Notes: generated by a model from the letters alone, not told the origin. A stretch of DNA of 64,000 nt from Silanimonas sp021297925 (GCA_027532825.1 JAPZTL010000004.1:62001-126000), one strand, 5' to 3'; shown: positions 9,004 to 18,075, counted from the first letter of the stretch. Numbers and translations: made by a program.

Positions 9004-9735
9004 ATGCGCCTCGCCCCCATCGCCCTTGCGCTGAGTTTTGCCATCGTCCTGCCGGTCTCGGCCCAGGCGCCCGCCGCCCCGGCGACCGCCGCGGCCCCGG
9101 TTGCCCAAGGCCCTTACGTGCTTCCGCCGCTGCCCTATGTGGCCGACGCGCTCGAGCCGGCGATCGACGCCGAGACCATGACGATCCACCACCAGCGCCA
9201 CCACGGGGCGCAGGTGAACGCGCTGAACCAGCTGTCGGCCACGGTCCCCGAGCTCAAGGACGGCACCATCGAGCCCGTGCTGGCGCGTGTCTCCACGCTG
9301 CCGGCCGGCGTGCGCAACAACCTCGGCGGCCATTACAACCACAGCCTGTTCTGGTCGGTGATGGCGCCGGCAGGGCAGGGCGGCGCGCCCTCGGCCGAAC
9401 TGGCCGCGGCGATCACTGCCGCGTTCGGGTCGATGGACGCCATGAAGCAGCAGTTCTCGCAGGCCGCGGCCACCCGCTTCGGCTCCGGCTGGGCGTGGCT
9501 GATCGTCAAGGCGGACGGCACGCTCGCCATCACCAGCACACCCAACCAGGACAATCCGCTGATGGACGTGGCCGAAGTGCGCGGCACGCCGGTGCTCGGG
9601 CTGGACGTGTGGGAGCACGCCTACTACCTCAAGTACCGCAATCTGCGCGGCGACTACATCGCGGCCTGGTGGGACGTCGTGAATTGGAACGAAGTGAGCC
9701 GCCGCCACGCCGAGGCGGTCGCGGGGTCACGCTGA
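9004..9735 (+). CDS. Exported superoxide dismutase, Mn-type
   Basis: Fe/Mn-family superoxide dismutase of 243 residues converting superoxide to peroxide and oxygen. A signal peptide (residues 1-20, ending VSAQA) and an Ala/Pro-rich linker precede the mature enzyme, so it should act in the periplasm. Metal ligands are visible: the His of TIHHQRHH, the His of YNHSLFW, and Asp and His of LDVWEHAYY. NQDNPLM resembles manganese enzymes (NQDSPLM in E. coli SodA), but metal choice is not certain from sequence. The start at 9004 has GGAG five bases upstream; an in-frame ATG at 8974 would put residues before the signal peptide. Divergent from the SGNH-pyrC unit. Confidence 0.92.
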   Translation: MRLAPIALALSFAIVLPVSAQAPAAPATAAAPVAQGPYVLPPLPYVADALEPAIDAETMTIHHQRHHGAQVNALNQLSATVPELKDGTIEPVLARVSTLPAGVRNNLGGHYNHSLFWSVMAPAGQGGAPSAELAAAITAAFGSMDAMKQQFSQAAATRFGSGWAWLIVKADGTLAITSTPNQDNPLMDVAEVRGTPVLGLDVWEHAYYLKYRNLRGDYIAAWWDVVNWNEVSRRHAEAVAGSR

Positions 9736-9749
9736 CCGGCGCCCGCCGG
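9736..9749. terminator. Hairpin between convergent genes
   Basis: CCGGCG-CC-CGCCGG, a perfect six-base-pair inverted repeat that fills nearly all of the 16-base spacer between the stops of the superoxide dismutase and the opposite membrane-protein gene. It may act as a bidirectional terminator, but there is no U-run. Confidence 0.4.
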
Positions 9750-9751
9750 CC

Positions 9752-11080
9752 TCAGCGCCAGAACGGAATGCGCCAGGGGGCGTCGTCGTCGCCCTCGGCG
9801 TCATCGTCGAGGTTCCGCACGGCTTCGGGCTGGTCGATCTCCAGCAGGAACGGTCCGGTGCGCAGGGCCCGCAGGTCGATCATCACCTGGAAACCGCGGC
9901 GGTCGTGCCGCGCATCCTCGCTCCACCACCACAGCGCATCGACCGGGCGTCCTTCCAGTCGGATCGGCTGTGTGGCGGCAAGGCAGTCGAGTACGGCGCG
10001 GCTGGCCGCGACGTCGGCCCGCCAGTCCGTGCGCCCCTTGGGCGTGCAGCGGGCCAGCACTGCGTCGTGCCACTCCGGCACGTAGGGGATCCAGAGCTTG
10101 GCGTAGGGGCCGGTGAGCACGTCGCTGGCGAGCGCGGGCGCGTGCTGGACGTCACCGGGGCGCTGACGGTCCAAATAGTGGGGGGACCTTGCGGTGCCCG
10201 CATCCCCGGCGCGCAGTTCGGGGAAGGCGCCGTCGAGCAGGCCGCCGACGCCCCGGTTCTGCAACACCGGGACCATCAGGGCCACGAGGATGACGCTGGT
10301 CACGATGGCGGCGATGGCCAACTGCGCCCGCCAGCCCCGCTTCGCCCCCGCGATGCGGTAGGTGGCCATCGTGGTGCCGAGGTTCTGCTCGGCGGTGAAT
10401 CCCGCCAGCGCATAGCCGCGGAGGACCGGCGTGACCCAGCGCGGCGCCGGGCGCCCGTGCTTGCCGGCGTGGTTGTCCACGAGCGTGGCCAGCATCAGTG
10501 GCAGGAGCCAGACGGCCATGAAGGTGAAGGAGATCGCGGCGAGGTGCGCGTCGAGCCCGAGGCCCTTCGCGACGGCATAGGCCAGCAGGACCGTCGCGCC
10601 GAGCGTCAGCGTCAGCCCGGCCATCATCTTCGCGAGGCCGAGCGCCGCGCCGAACACCAGGGTGGCGGCGTCGTCGAGCGCGGCGATCCTCAGGGGCAGG
10701 GCATCGAGCGCCTCGCCGAGCAGCGTGCGCTGCGTTGGGCCGAGGTTCTCGTTGTGGCGCAGCCGGCCCTCCGGGTCCACCGAGCGCAGCCCCACCAGCG
10801 ACACCCACACGGCGCGCAGCAGCAGGTGCACGAGGAAGCCGAGCGCCAGCCCTAGGACACCGCCCTGCACGTACAGTCCCAGCGGGGCCACCAAGCCGCC
10901 GAGGTCTCGCGGCAGCCGCTCGAACAGCCAAAAGATCGCGACATTCAGTTCGACGTAGGCCTTGAATAGCGCGAACACCGTCGCGCCCGAGAGCAGGATC
11001 TCCATCTCCCAGGTCGGCGTGGTGCGCGTCGGCAGCACTTCGGCGTTGGCGTTCGCCGAGTCGTCTCTGGGCTGGGTCAT
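9752..11080 (-). CDS. Uncharacterised multi-pass membrane protein
   Basis: Protein of 442 residues that I do not recognise. The sequence shows about five hydrophobic segments: near residues 33-55, 70-90, 150-180, 190-210 and 260-280. A hydrophilic C-terminal half of about 150 residues follows, with LYVPEWHD-type and WWWSEDARHD tryptophan-rich stretches. It ends in an acidic run (DDDAEGDDDAPW). The start at 11080 has GGAG eight bases upstream. It is the last gene of the leftward run and lies 66 bases after the DJ-1/PfpI gene. No catalytic motif is apparent. Confidence 0.7.
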   Translation of the reverse strand: MTQPRDDSANANAEVLPTRTTPTWEMEILLSGATVFALFKAYVELNVAIFWLFERLPRDLGGLVAPLGLYVQGGVLGLALGFLVHLLLRAVWVSLVGLRSVDPEGRLRHNENLGPTQRTLLGEALDALPLRIAALDDAATLVFGAALGLAKMMAGLTLTLGATVLLAYAVAKGLGLDAHLAAISFTFMAVWLLPLMLATLVDNHAGKHGRPAPRWVTPVLRGYALAGFTAEQNLGTTMATYRIAGAKRGWRAQLAIAAIVTSVILVALMVPVLQNRGVGGLLDGAFPELRAGDAGTARSPHYLDRQRPGDVQHAPALASDVLTGPYAKLWIPYVPEWHDAVLARCTPKGRTDWRADVAASRAVLDCLAATQPIRLEGRPVDALWWWSEDARHDRRGFQVMIDLRALRTGPFLLEIDQPEAVRNLDDDAEGDDDAPWRIPFWR

Positions 11081-11146
11081 CGCGCACGCTCCATGGGGCT
11101 GGCGGCACGCTGCCATGCCCGCGGCGCGGCGGCAATCTCCGGGGCG

Positions 11147-11794
11147 TCAGCCGAGTGCGACGCGCCGGTGCGCGGCCTCGGGCCAGGGGTACTCCATGTG
11201 CGCCGCGGTGGCGCGTGCCAGCGCTTCGCCGAAATCCGCCGCGATGAGCTTCAGCGCGAGGTCGATGCCGGCGCTGATCCCGGCCGACGTGGCGATGCGC
11301 CCGTCGATCACCCAATGCCGGTCGCGCTGCACCTGTACCGACGGCCAGTCGCGCGCCATCCATTCGAGGCTCTTCCAGTGCGTGGTGGCCCGCACGCCAT
11401 CGAGTTGCCCGGCTTCCGCGAGCAGCAGGCTGCCCGTGCACACCGACGCCAACCGGCGCGGCTGCGGCGCGGCCCGGCGAAGCCAGGCGAGGAAATCCGG
11501 GTCCTGCAGCAGCGGCCGCACGCCATAGCCACCCGGCACCACGAGGGTGTCGAGCGAGGCGGGATCGAGTTCGGCGATGGTCGTGTCGGGTTGCACCTTG
11601 AGCCCGCCGCGACAGTGCACGAGGCCCGGCCGCACACCGGCCACGATCACCTCGTACGGCGAGGCGGACTCGCGCCGCGTGGCCTCGTCGAGCCGCAGCG
11701 CCGAGAACACCTCGAAGGGCCCGGCGAAGTCGAGCACCTCGACCTCGTCGAACACCACGATGGCGGCGCGGCGGCGCGCGTCCGCTTCGGCCAC
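11147..11794 (-). CDS. DJ-1/PfpI-family class I amidotransferase-like protein
   Basis: Protein of 215 residues with the DJ-1/PfpI fold. The nucleophile-elbow motif SVCTGSLLLAEAG holds the likely catalytic cysteine; PGGYG and the C-terminal TSAGISAGIDLAL are also typical, as in isonitrile hydratase-like and GATase1 AraC-related proteins. There is no AraC DNA-binding domain, so it is a free-standing enzyme or chaperone-like member; the substrate is unknown. It starts ten bases after the DUF885 stop, so the two are probably co-transcribed. Confidence 0.85.
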   Translation of the reverse strand: MAEADARRRAAIVVFDEVEVLDFAGPFEVFSALRLDEATRRESASPYEVIVAGVRPGLVHCRGGLKVQPDTTIAELDPASLDTLVVPGGYGVRPLLQDPDFLAWLRRAAPQPRRLASVCTGSLLLAEAGQLDGVRATTHWKSLEWMARDWPSVQVQRDRHWVIDGRIATSAGISAGIDLALKLIAADFGEALARATAAHMEYPWPEAAHRRVALG

Positions 11795-11804
11795 GGTGCG
11801 CGCC

Positions 11805-13616
11805 TCAGCCCTTGCGTGCCGCGATGAAGCGGTCGAGCTTCGCCTCGAGCACCGAGAGCGGCAGCGAGCCGTCTTCGAGCACCTCGGCGTGGAAGGCCTT
11901 GATGTCGAAGCGGTCGCCGAGCGCTTCCTCCGCGCGGGCGCGCAGCTCGAGGATCTTCAGCTCGCCGATCTTGTAGGCCAGCGCCTGGCCTGGGATGGCG
12001 ATGTAGCGCTCGGCTTCCGAGACGGCCTCGGTGTCGGTCGTCGCCGAGTTGGCCTTCATGTACGCGATGACCTGCTCGCGCGTCCAACCTTTGCTGTGCA
12101 GACCGGTGTCGACGACGAGGCGGATGGCGCGCCAGATCTCGGCCTGCAGGCGGCCGAAGTACTGCTGCGGCGTGTCGTAGGCGCCGAGTTCCTTGCCCAG
12201 CGACTCGGCGTAAAGGCCCCAGCCCTCTGCGAAGGCGGTCTCGCCACCGAAGCGGCGGAACATCGGCAGGTCGGTGAGCTCCTGCTGCAGCGCGATCTGG
12301 AAGTGGTGGCCGGGCACGGCTTCATGCAGGTAGAGCGCGTCGCGGTCCCAGTTCTTGCGGCTCGGCAGGTCGTAGGTGTTGACGTAGAACACGCCCGGGC
12401 GCGTGCCGTCCTGGCTCGGGCCCTGGTAGCTGCCGCCGGCCGCCGAGGCGGCGCGGAAGGCCTCCACCGGGCGGATTTCGAAGCCGGCCTTCGGCACCAG
12501 CGAGAACAGGTCTTTGGCACGCAGATCGATGCGCTCGCGCAGCGAGTTGTAGTCGGCGAGCAGCGCCTCTTCGGTGGGGTACTCGTACTCCTTCGCCGTG
12601 GTCATGTGGACGAAGAAGTCCTGCAGGCTGCCTTCGAAGCCCATCTGCTTCATCACGTCATGCATCTCGCCCTGGATGCGCGCCACTTCGGCGACGCCGA
12701 TGTCGTGGATCTGCGCCGGCGTGAGGTCGGTCGTCGTCTGCACCTTGGCGAGGTAGGCGTACCAGGCCTCGCCGTCCGGCAGCGCGGAGATGGCGACGGT
12801 GTCGCGGGTCTTCGGCAGGTATTCGTCAGCGACGAAGCGGCGCAGTTCGCGGTAGGCGGGCATCAGCTCATCGGCGATCAGCGTGCGGTAGGCGGCGGTC
12901 AGGCGCTCCTTCTCGCCGGCGGGCAGGTCGGCCGGAAGGTTGGCGATGGGGCGCCAGAACAGCGTGTCCTCGGGCTTGTCCTTGATCAGCGCGTCGAGCT
13001 GCGGGATCACCTTCTGCATCAGCACGCGCGGCTGCACCACGCCGCTGGCCATGCCTTCGCGCATGTTGCCTTGCATCGTGGTGAACAGCACCGGCAGGCG
13101 CGCGGCGCGCTTCAGCCAGTTGTCGTAGTCCTGCACGGTCTTGAAGGGCTGCGCGTTCGTGCCGGAACCGAGCTGCGCGAACAGGGCGGCGACGTTGCGG
13201 AACTGGTCGAGCGGCTGCTGCCAGCCCGGGAAGCGCTCGCCTTCGATCTCGAGCTTCAGGTCGCGCAACAGGATCTCGGCGCTGAGCCGCCGCTGCGGCG
13301 ACAGCGCGTCGGGATCGAGGGCCTCCACGCGGGCCAGCCAGGCCTTGTTGAAGGCCGAGGCCTCGGCGCGGCTCTCGGCGCTGAACAGGTCGGGGAGCTG
13401 GTCGTTGTAGCGGGCGTCGCCGACGAAGGTGGCGCGCAGCGGCGAGAGCTTCAGCGAGGCTTCCCAGTACTCGGCGAATAGCGCGTCGGCGGCCGCGTCG
13501 GCCGGCGAGACGGCGGCGGCGGTCGCCGCGGCGTCCGACGCCGGCGCGGCGTGGACGAGGGCCGGTGCCGTCGCGACGAGGAGGGACAGGGCGAGGGCGA
13601 GCGGACGCAGGCGCAT
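11805..13616 (-). CDS. Exported DUF885 metallopeptidase-like protein
   Basis: Protein of 603 residues with a signal peptide (residues about 1-23, ending LVHA). The DUF885 signature HEAVPGHH is present in LYLHEAVPGHHFQ, followed about 45 residues later by AFAEGWGLYAE, which supplies the downstream Glu expected of a gluzincin-like zinc site. I infer a periplasmic zinc peptidase; the family is mostly uncharacterised. Length (about 600) is typical. The start at 13616 preserves the signal peptide, although its ribosome site is weak. Confidence 0.88.
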   Translation of the reverse strand: MRLRPLALALSLLVATAPALVHAAPASDAAATAAAVSPADAAADALFAEYWEASLKLSPLRATFVGDARYNDQLPDLFSAESRAEASAFNKAWLARVEALDPDALSPQRRLSAEILLRDLKLEIEGERFPGWQQPLDQFRNVAALFAQLGSGTNAQPFKTVQDYDNWLKRAARLPVLFTTMQGNMREGMASGVVQPRVLMQKVIPQLDALIKDKPEDTLFWRPIANLPADLPAGEKERLTAAYRTLIADELMPAYRELRRFVADEYLPKTRDTVAISALPDGEAWYAYLAKVQTTTDLTPAQIHDIGVAEVARIQGEMHDVMKQMGFEGSLQDFFVHMTTAKEYEYPTEEALLADYNSLRERIDLRAKDLFSLVPKAGFEIRPVEAFRAASAAGGSYQGPSQDGTRPGVFYVNTYDLPSRKNWDRDALYLHEAVPGHHFQIALQQELTDLPMFRRFGGETAFAEGWGLYAESLGKELGAYDTPQQYFGRLQAEIWRAIRLVVDTGLHSKGWTREQVIAYMKANSATTDTEAVSEAERYIAIPGQALAYKIGELKILELRARAEEALGDRFDIKAFHAEVLEDGSLPLSVLEAKLDRFIAARKG

Positions 13617-13681
13617 GGCGGGACTCTGGAGGGTAAACGTCGAGCATCGGCACTGGGGCCCCGGACCGCATGGGCCCAAGG

Positions 13682-14227
13682 TCATGGGCCCCCGCCCGGT
13701 GCGATGTCGGCCGCAGCCAGCCGCTCGCGCAGCGTGGCGGCCTCCATCAGGCCGGAGTGTTCGAAGCGCATCGTCCCGTCGGCGTCGAACAGCGCGAGGG
13801 CGGGCAGTGGTTTCGCCGTGAGGTCGGCCGCGATCACGTCGCGGGCGGCCAGTCCGTGCCGTCGGGCCCAGGCGCGCGCCGTGTCCACAGTCGCGGGATG
13901 GCCGTACCCGTCGATCGTGCTGGTGAGGACATGCACCACGCGCAGGCCGGGAGGCGCGGCGGACCGCACCGCCGCGAGCTGTGCGGGGCTGTCCTCGCTC
14001 CAGTCAGCGGCGTACACCACGAGAACCGGCTCGCCCCGGAAGTCACGGAAGCGAACGGTCCGGCCGTCCGCATCGGCGCGCGCGAGATCCGCGGCCCCGC
14101 CGTAGCTCGGCGGCGGGGCTTCCGGCATCGTCGGCACGCGATCCAGCAGCCAGGCCGCCAGCAGGAGCACGCCCAGGCCGATGGCGAAGCCCCGGTCGAG
14201 GGTCGGGCGCTGGCGCGATGAAGGCAT
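13682..14227 (-). CDS. Membrane-anchored thioredoxin-fold protein lacking the CxxC cysteines
   Basis: Protein of 181 residues with one N-terminal transmembrane segment (about 14-31) and a TlpA/thioredoxin-like domain facing the periplasm. Where thioredoxins have WCxxC, this protein has WSEDS: both cysteines are replaced by serine, and there is no cysteine anywhere in the protein. The strand before it (PVLVVYAADW) and the later PLPALALFDADG with its cis-Pro-like position fit the fold. It cannot be a dithiol oxidoreductase; a binding, chaperone or sensor role is possible. It lies 22 bases after the VUT transporter gene and 65 before DUF885. The fold assignment is by pattern only. Confidence 0.7.
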   Translation of the reverse strand: MPSSRQRPTLDRGFAIGLGVLLLAAWLLDRVPTMPEAPPPSYGGAADLARADADGRTVRFRDFRGEPVLVVYAADWSEDSPAQLAAVRSAAPPGLRVVHVLTSTIDGYGHPATVDTARAWARRHGLAARDVIAADLTAKPLPALALFDADGTMRFEHSGLMEAATLRERLAAADIAPGGGP

Positions 14228-14249
14228 GGGGCGTCGACGTTGCGCCGCT

Positions 14250-15017
14250 TCAGTCGGCGGCAGCGGCGAGGCGCAGCTGCTCGGCGCGGCCCGGTCCGAG
14301 GTAGGTCGTGAACGCGCGGCGCGCGAGGTAGATCAGCGGGATCAGCGCGATCGCCGCGGCGAGCTTGTACGCATAGTTGACCGTGCCGACCGCGAGCCAG
14401 AGCGAGGTCGGCCACTGCTGGGGGCCAAGGACGAACGCGATCCACAGCACCACGAAGCTGTCGACCAACTGCGAGACGGCGGTCGACCCGGTCGCGCGCA
14501 GCCAGACGAGTCGTTCGCCCGTCCAGTGCCGGATGCGCACGAACACGGCGATGTCGATGAACTGCCCGACGAGGAAGGCGACGGTCGAGCCCATGATGAT
14601 CCAGAGTCCCTGTCCGAACACCGCGGCGAAGGCCGCCTGCTGGTCCTCGACGCCCTGTGCGCGGGCGGCCCCGATCCACCAGTCGGCGGGCGCCAGCGCG
14701 ATGGCGGCGTACGCGAAGGCGAAGGCGAACAGGATCAGGCCCACGGCGAGCCCGCTGATGAAGCGCACGCCGCGGCGACCGTAGAACTCGTTCATGAGGT
14801 CGGTCAGGATGAAGACCAGCGGCCAGATCAGCGTGCCGGCGGTGAACGAGAGCGACCCCTGCTGGCCGAACAGCGTCCATTCGAACGGCGGAAGGCCGAG
14901 CGTGTCCTCGAGCGCGAAGATCTTCACGCCGATGAAGTTCGCGAGAACGGCGTTGACGGCGAAGAACGCCGAGGCGACCACGAACAGCCGGGTCGCACGG
15001 TCGGCCAGCGGGCTCAT
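14250..15017 (-). CDS. VUT-family (YhhQ-like) transporter
   Basis: Inner-membrane protein of 255 residues with about six hydrophobic segments. The family hallmark FILTDLMNEFYGRRGVRF is seen near residues 70-87, and GQFIDIAVFVRIR near 160. VUT/YhhQ proteins take up queuosine precursors (preQ0/preQ1); here that role is inferred from the family. The ATG overlaps the DUF502 stop as ATGA, so translation is probably coupled. No queuosine synthesis genes or preQ1 riboswitch are visible nearby. Confidence 0.88.
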   Translation of the reverse strand: MSPLADRATRLFVVASAFFAVNAVLANFIGVKIFALEDTLGLPPFEWTLFGQQGSLSFTAGTLIWPLVFILTDLMNEFYGRRGVRFISGLAVGLILFAFAFAYAAIALAPADWWIGAARAQGVEDQQAAFAAVFGQGLWIIMGSTVAFLVGQFIDIAVFVRIRHWTGERLVWLRATGSTAVSQLVDSFVVLWIAFVLGPQQWPTSLWLAVGTVNYAYKLAAAIALIPLIYLARRAFTTYLGPGRAEQLRLAAAAD

Positions 15018-15673
15018 GGGGTGTCGTGGCGGTCGGCCGGTGCCTGGAAAGGGACCGATGCCGGGGCCACGGCGCCCCCGGAGATGATGAAGGCCATGGC
15101 CTCGTCGACGGTCCACGACGTGGGGACGAGCTGCTCGACCGGCACCACCTCGAGGTAGCCCGACGTGGGGTTGGGCGTGGTCGGCACGTAGACCGCGGCC
15201 AGTTCGCGGCCGGTGCCTTCCTCGCGCAGCGTGCGGGTGACGAAGCCGACGGCCTTCATGTCGCGGTGCGGGAAGTCGATCAGCACGACCCGCTGGGTGC
15301 CGCCCGGCGGATGTTGGAGGAGGTCGAGAAGCTTCCGGGCACTGGAGTACACGATGTTCACCAGCGGCACGCGCGCGATCAGCCCCTCGACCGCCCGGAG
15401 CAGGGTCTGGCCGACGACGCGCCGGACGAGGGCGCCGACGGCGATGATGATGGCGAAGGTGCCCACCAGTCCGAACACCGCCATGGCGGCCGGTTGTCCG
15501 GCCCAGCCGAACGCCTGCGGGTGGGCTTGGGCGAGCCCGTCGAGCAGGGGCTCGACCCAGGGCTGGGAGAGGTCCGAGAACACGCGGAAGAGGACGCTCA
15601 CCACGAGCCAGGCCAGCCACAGCGGGAGCAGCGTGAGCAGCCCGGCGAGGAACCAGGTTCGCAGTCGCCGCAT
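15014..15673 (-). CDS. DUF502 family membrane protein
   Basis: Protein of 219 residues with two transmembrane segments (about 8-30 and 62-82) followed by a soluble domain with the DUF502 signatures RVPLVNIVYSSARKLLD, VVLIDFPHRDMKAVGFVT and VYVPTTPNPTSGYLEVVP. The function of the family is unknown. Its start overlaps the kinase stop by one base (TGATG), and its stop overlaps the VUT start by four, so kinase, DUF502 and VUT form a translationally coupled chain. Confidence 0.9.
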   Translation of the reverse strand: MRRLRTWFLAGLLTLLPLWLAWLVVSVLFRVFSDLSQPWVEPLLDGLAQAHPQAFGWAGQPAAMAVFGLVGTFAIIIAVGALVRRVVGQTLLRAVEGLIARVPLVNIVYSSARKLLDLLQHPPGGTQRVVLIDFPHRDMKAVGFVTRTLREEGTGRELAAVYVPTTPNPTSGYLEVVPVEQLVPTSWTVDEAMAFIISGGAVAPASVPFQAPADRHDTP

Positions 15674-18075
15674 CAGCGGACGCTCCTCGCGCCGAGGAGC
15701 TCGTCGAGCGTCACCTCGCGGATCAGTCGGAACCCGAGGTCGTCCTGGCCGCGCGGATCATCGATGCGTTCCGTCGTGGCCGGCCCCGTGCCCACGGCGG
15801 ACCGCCATCCGCCGCCGCCGGCCTCGCGTCCGCCCGCGAGCCATTCGCGCGCATTGCCGCCGACGTCGCGCAGGCCCAGCGGGGAGGCCTCTCCCGATCC
15901 GGCGGCCGCCGTGCCCTCCCGGCGGTCGCAGTCGAGGCGCGTCGCGGCGCAGCCCGTGGGGGCCCCTCGGGCCATCTGGCGCCACTGGGCGGCCCCGGGG
16001 AGTGCGTAGCGACGCCCATCTCGCTGGCCGCGCCACTGTGCGTACGCCTCGGCGTCGGCGGCGGTCACGCAGGCCACGGGGTGGTCGTCGCCCTGGTCGA
16101 ATCCGGGCGAGTTCCAAGTGCGTCGTTCCAAGAAGCCGCCGCGGCAACGCGACGGTGGCCGCCCGGTCGCCGCGACGAAGGCGGCGAAGTCGGCGCGCGA
16201 GACTTCGGTCTCCATCGCGGCCCAGCCGGGCTTGGCCTCGGTGGGCGCGACAACCAGCCGCATCGCCGGGCCGCGGCCGGCCAGACGGGCACCGGGACCC
16301 GGCAGCAGCGCCATCCGTGCCGTGCGGCGGGTGGCGTCGAAGGCCGCCGCATCGAGCCCGAAGCGTGCGACGTCGGCCTCGGCGTCCCGCAGCAGGGCGG
16401 CGTCGCGACGGCGGGCCGCGTCGGCGAATCGGCGGGAGACCTCGTCCTTCCTCGCCTGCTGCATGGCCGCCCAAGCCGGCCGATCGGCGAGGCCCGCGTC
16501 GTCGACGAAGCCGGTCAGGCGCTGCCACGCGGCGCCGGCGGCATCGCGCTGCCCGTCCGCGAGGAGCTTGTCGAGCTGGTCGGCGAACGCCGCGAGCAGC
16601 CGGTCCTGCAGCGGGGCGAGGCCCGGGTCCCGGGGAGCGATGGCGCGCGCGGCGCGCAGCGAATCGATGGCGTTGTCGCCCGGCGGAAGGCTCAGCCGGA
16701 GGCGGTCGATGTGCCGCCCGGCGGCAGACAGTTCGCGAGCCGCCGGGACCCTCGGGTCATAGGGCAGCGGGGCGGAGGCGAAGCCGAGGCTCCCCGAAAC
16801 CGGCGGCGGCGCGTCGACCGGCGCGGGCTCGGTCGGGGGCGGCACGGCAGCATCCATGGGGGGGGCGGCACCCGCGGCGACGGCCGCAGCGCCGATCGGG
16901 TCGTCGATCGCGGCGGCCGGCACCGAGGGCGTCGGCAGCACCGGATCCAGCGGCGCGTCACCGCGGCCCGGTCCGGCCGCCCACCAAGCGCCGATGGCGG
17001 CCGCCAGCGCCAGCGCGCCCGCCGCCAGCCACGCCCACGGGGCGCGTGCCCGCGCCATGGACGGTGCTTCCGCAGTCGCCTTGGCCGGCACGTCCAGCGC
17101 GGCCCGGGCCACCGGAGTGGGCGCGCGAGGATCGGCGATCGCGGGCTCCGGCGGGGTGGAGGACGCGGGAGCCGCCGCCAGCGGCACCGCCGGACGGCCC
17201 TGCAGCTTGCGTTCGACGTCGTCCAGCGCGGTGAGCATCTGCTCGGCGTTGCGGAAGCGCTGCTCCTTCTGCTTCGCCATCGCGATCGACAGGAAGGCCT
17301 GCCAATGCCGGCGTTCGACCGGCAGCGGCGGGATGGGGTCGTGGGCGTGCATCACCGCGAGCGCGAGTGCGTCGCTGCCCTGGAAGGGCAGGCGCCCGGT
17401 GAGCATCTCGTAGGCGAGGACGCCGACCGCGTAGAGGTCGGCACGGCCGTCGACGACGTCGCCGCGGGCCTGTTCCGGCGCCATGTAGGCGGCGCTGCCC
17501 ACGGCGAAGCCGACGTTGGTGATCCGGATGGCGCTGCGGAACGGCAGGGCGATGCCGAAGTCGGCCAGCACCGGCCGGTCGGCGTTGTCGAACAGCACGT
17601 TCTCGGCTTTCACGTCGCGGTGGACGATGCCCCGCGTGTGCGCGTAGCCCAGCGCCGAGAGTAGCGAACGCAGCACGGCGATGATGCGGCCCTCGTCGTT
17701 GCGCAGGTCGCGCTGGCCGAGGTGCCCCTTCGACAGGAAGGGCATCACGTAGTACATCAGGCCCTGCGGCGAGCGGCCGACCTCGTAGATGCCGACGATG
17801 CAGGGATGCTCGAGTTTCGCGATGGTGCGCGCCTCCTGCTCGAACCGCTGCTTGCTGATCTCGTCGCGCAGGATCTCCGGCGCGGTGATCTTGATCGCCA
17901 CCTGGCGGTCGAGGGACTCCTGCACCGCGAGGTACACGTAGCTCATTCCCCCCTTGCCGATCCGGCGCATGACCCGGTAGCCGGGGACATCCGGCATCAT
18001 CGAGGTCAGCAGCGCGGAGAGTTCTTCCGGCGACAGCTCCTCTTCGGGCGACGGCTGGAAGCGCAGGATGGCCAT
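15673..18075 (-). CDS. Ser/Thr protein kinase with C-terminal SUMF1 (formylglycine-enzyme-like) domain
   Basis: Membrane-spanning kinase of 800 residues. The kinase domain (about 35-290) has the glycine loop IGKGGMSYVY, VAIK lysine, HRDVKAEN catalytic loop, DFG and APEQ, so it should be active. A Pro/Ala-rich juxtamembrane region is followed by one transmembrane helix near 345-367 and a long helical periplasmic segment. The last about 170 residues match the FGE-sulfatase/SUMF1 fold, with TEVSRADF, DDHPVACVT, YALPGAAQW, GNAREWL and GFRLIRE. That domain is probably a binding or sensor module rather than a formylglycine enzyme. The start at 18075 (MAILRF) is chosen for fit to the domain; its ribosome site is weak. 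The frame continues open upstream but without homology. It heads the DUF502-VUT chain. Confidence 0.88.
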   Translation of the reverse strand: MAILRFQPSPEEELSPEELSALLTSMMPDVPGYRVMRRIGKGGMSYVYLAVQESLDRQVAIKITAPEILRDEISKQRFEQEARTIAKLEHPCIVGIYEVGRSPQGLMYYVMPFLSKGHLGQRDLRNDEGRIIAVLRSLLSALGYAHTRGIVHRDVKAENVLFDNADRPVLADFGIALPFRSAIRITNVGFAVGSAAYMAPEQARGDVVDGRADLYAVGVLAYEMLTGRLPFQGSDALALAVMHAHDPIPPLPVERRHWQAFLSIAMAKQKEQRFRNAEQMLTALDDVERKLQGRPAVPLAAAPASSTPPEPAIADPRAPTPVARAALDVPAKATAEAPSMARARAPWAWLAAGALALAAAIGAWWAAGPGRGDAPLDPVLPTPSVPAAAIDDPIGAAAVAAGAAPPMDAAVPPPTEPAPVDAPPPVSGSLGFASAPLPYDPRVPAARELSAAGRHIDRLRLSLPPGDNAIDSLRAARAIAPRDPGLAPLQDRLLAAFADQLDKLLADGQRDAAGAAWQRLTGFVDDAGLADRPAWAAMQQARKDEVSRRFADAARRRDAALLRDAEADVARFGLDAAAFDATRRTARMALLPGPGARLAGRGPAMRLVVAPTEAKPGWAAMETEVSRADFAAFVAATGRPPSRCRGGFLERRTWNSPGFDQGDDHPVACVTAADAEAYAQWRGQRDGRRYALPGAAQWRQMARGAPTGCAATRLDCDRREGTAAAGSGEASPLGLRDVGGNAREWLAGGREAGGGGWRSAVGTGPATTERIDDPRGQDDLGFRLIREVTLDELLGARSVR

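Noticed and set aside
14228..15013. preQ1 riboswitch near the VUT transporter
   Set aside because: The gene begins inside DUF502 by overlap, so there is no leader in which a riboswitch could lie.
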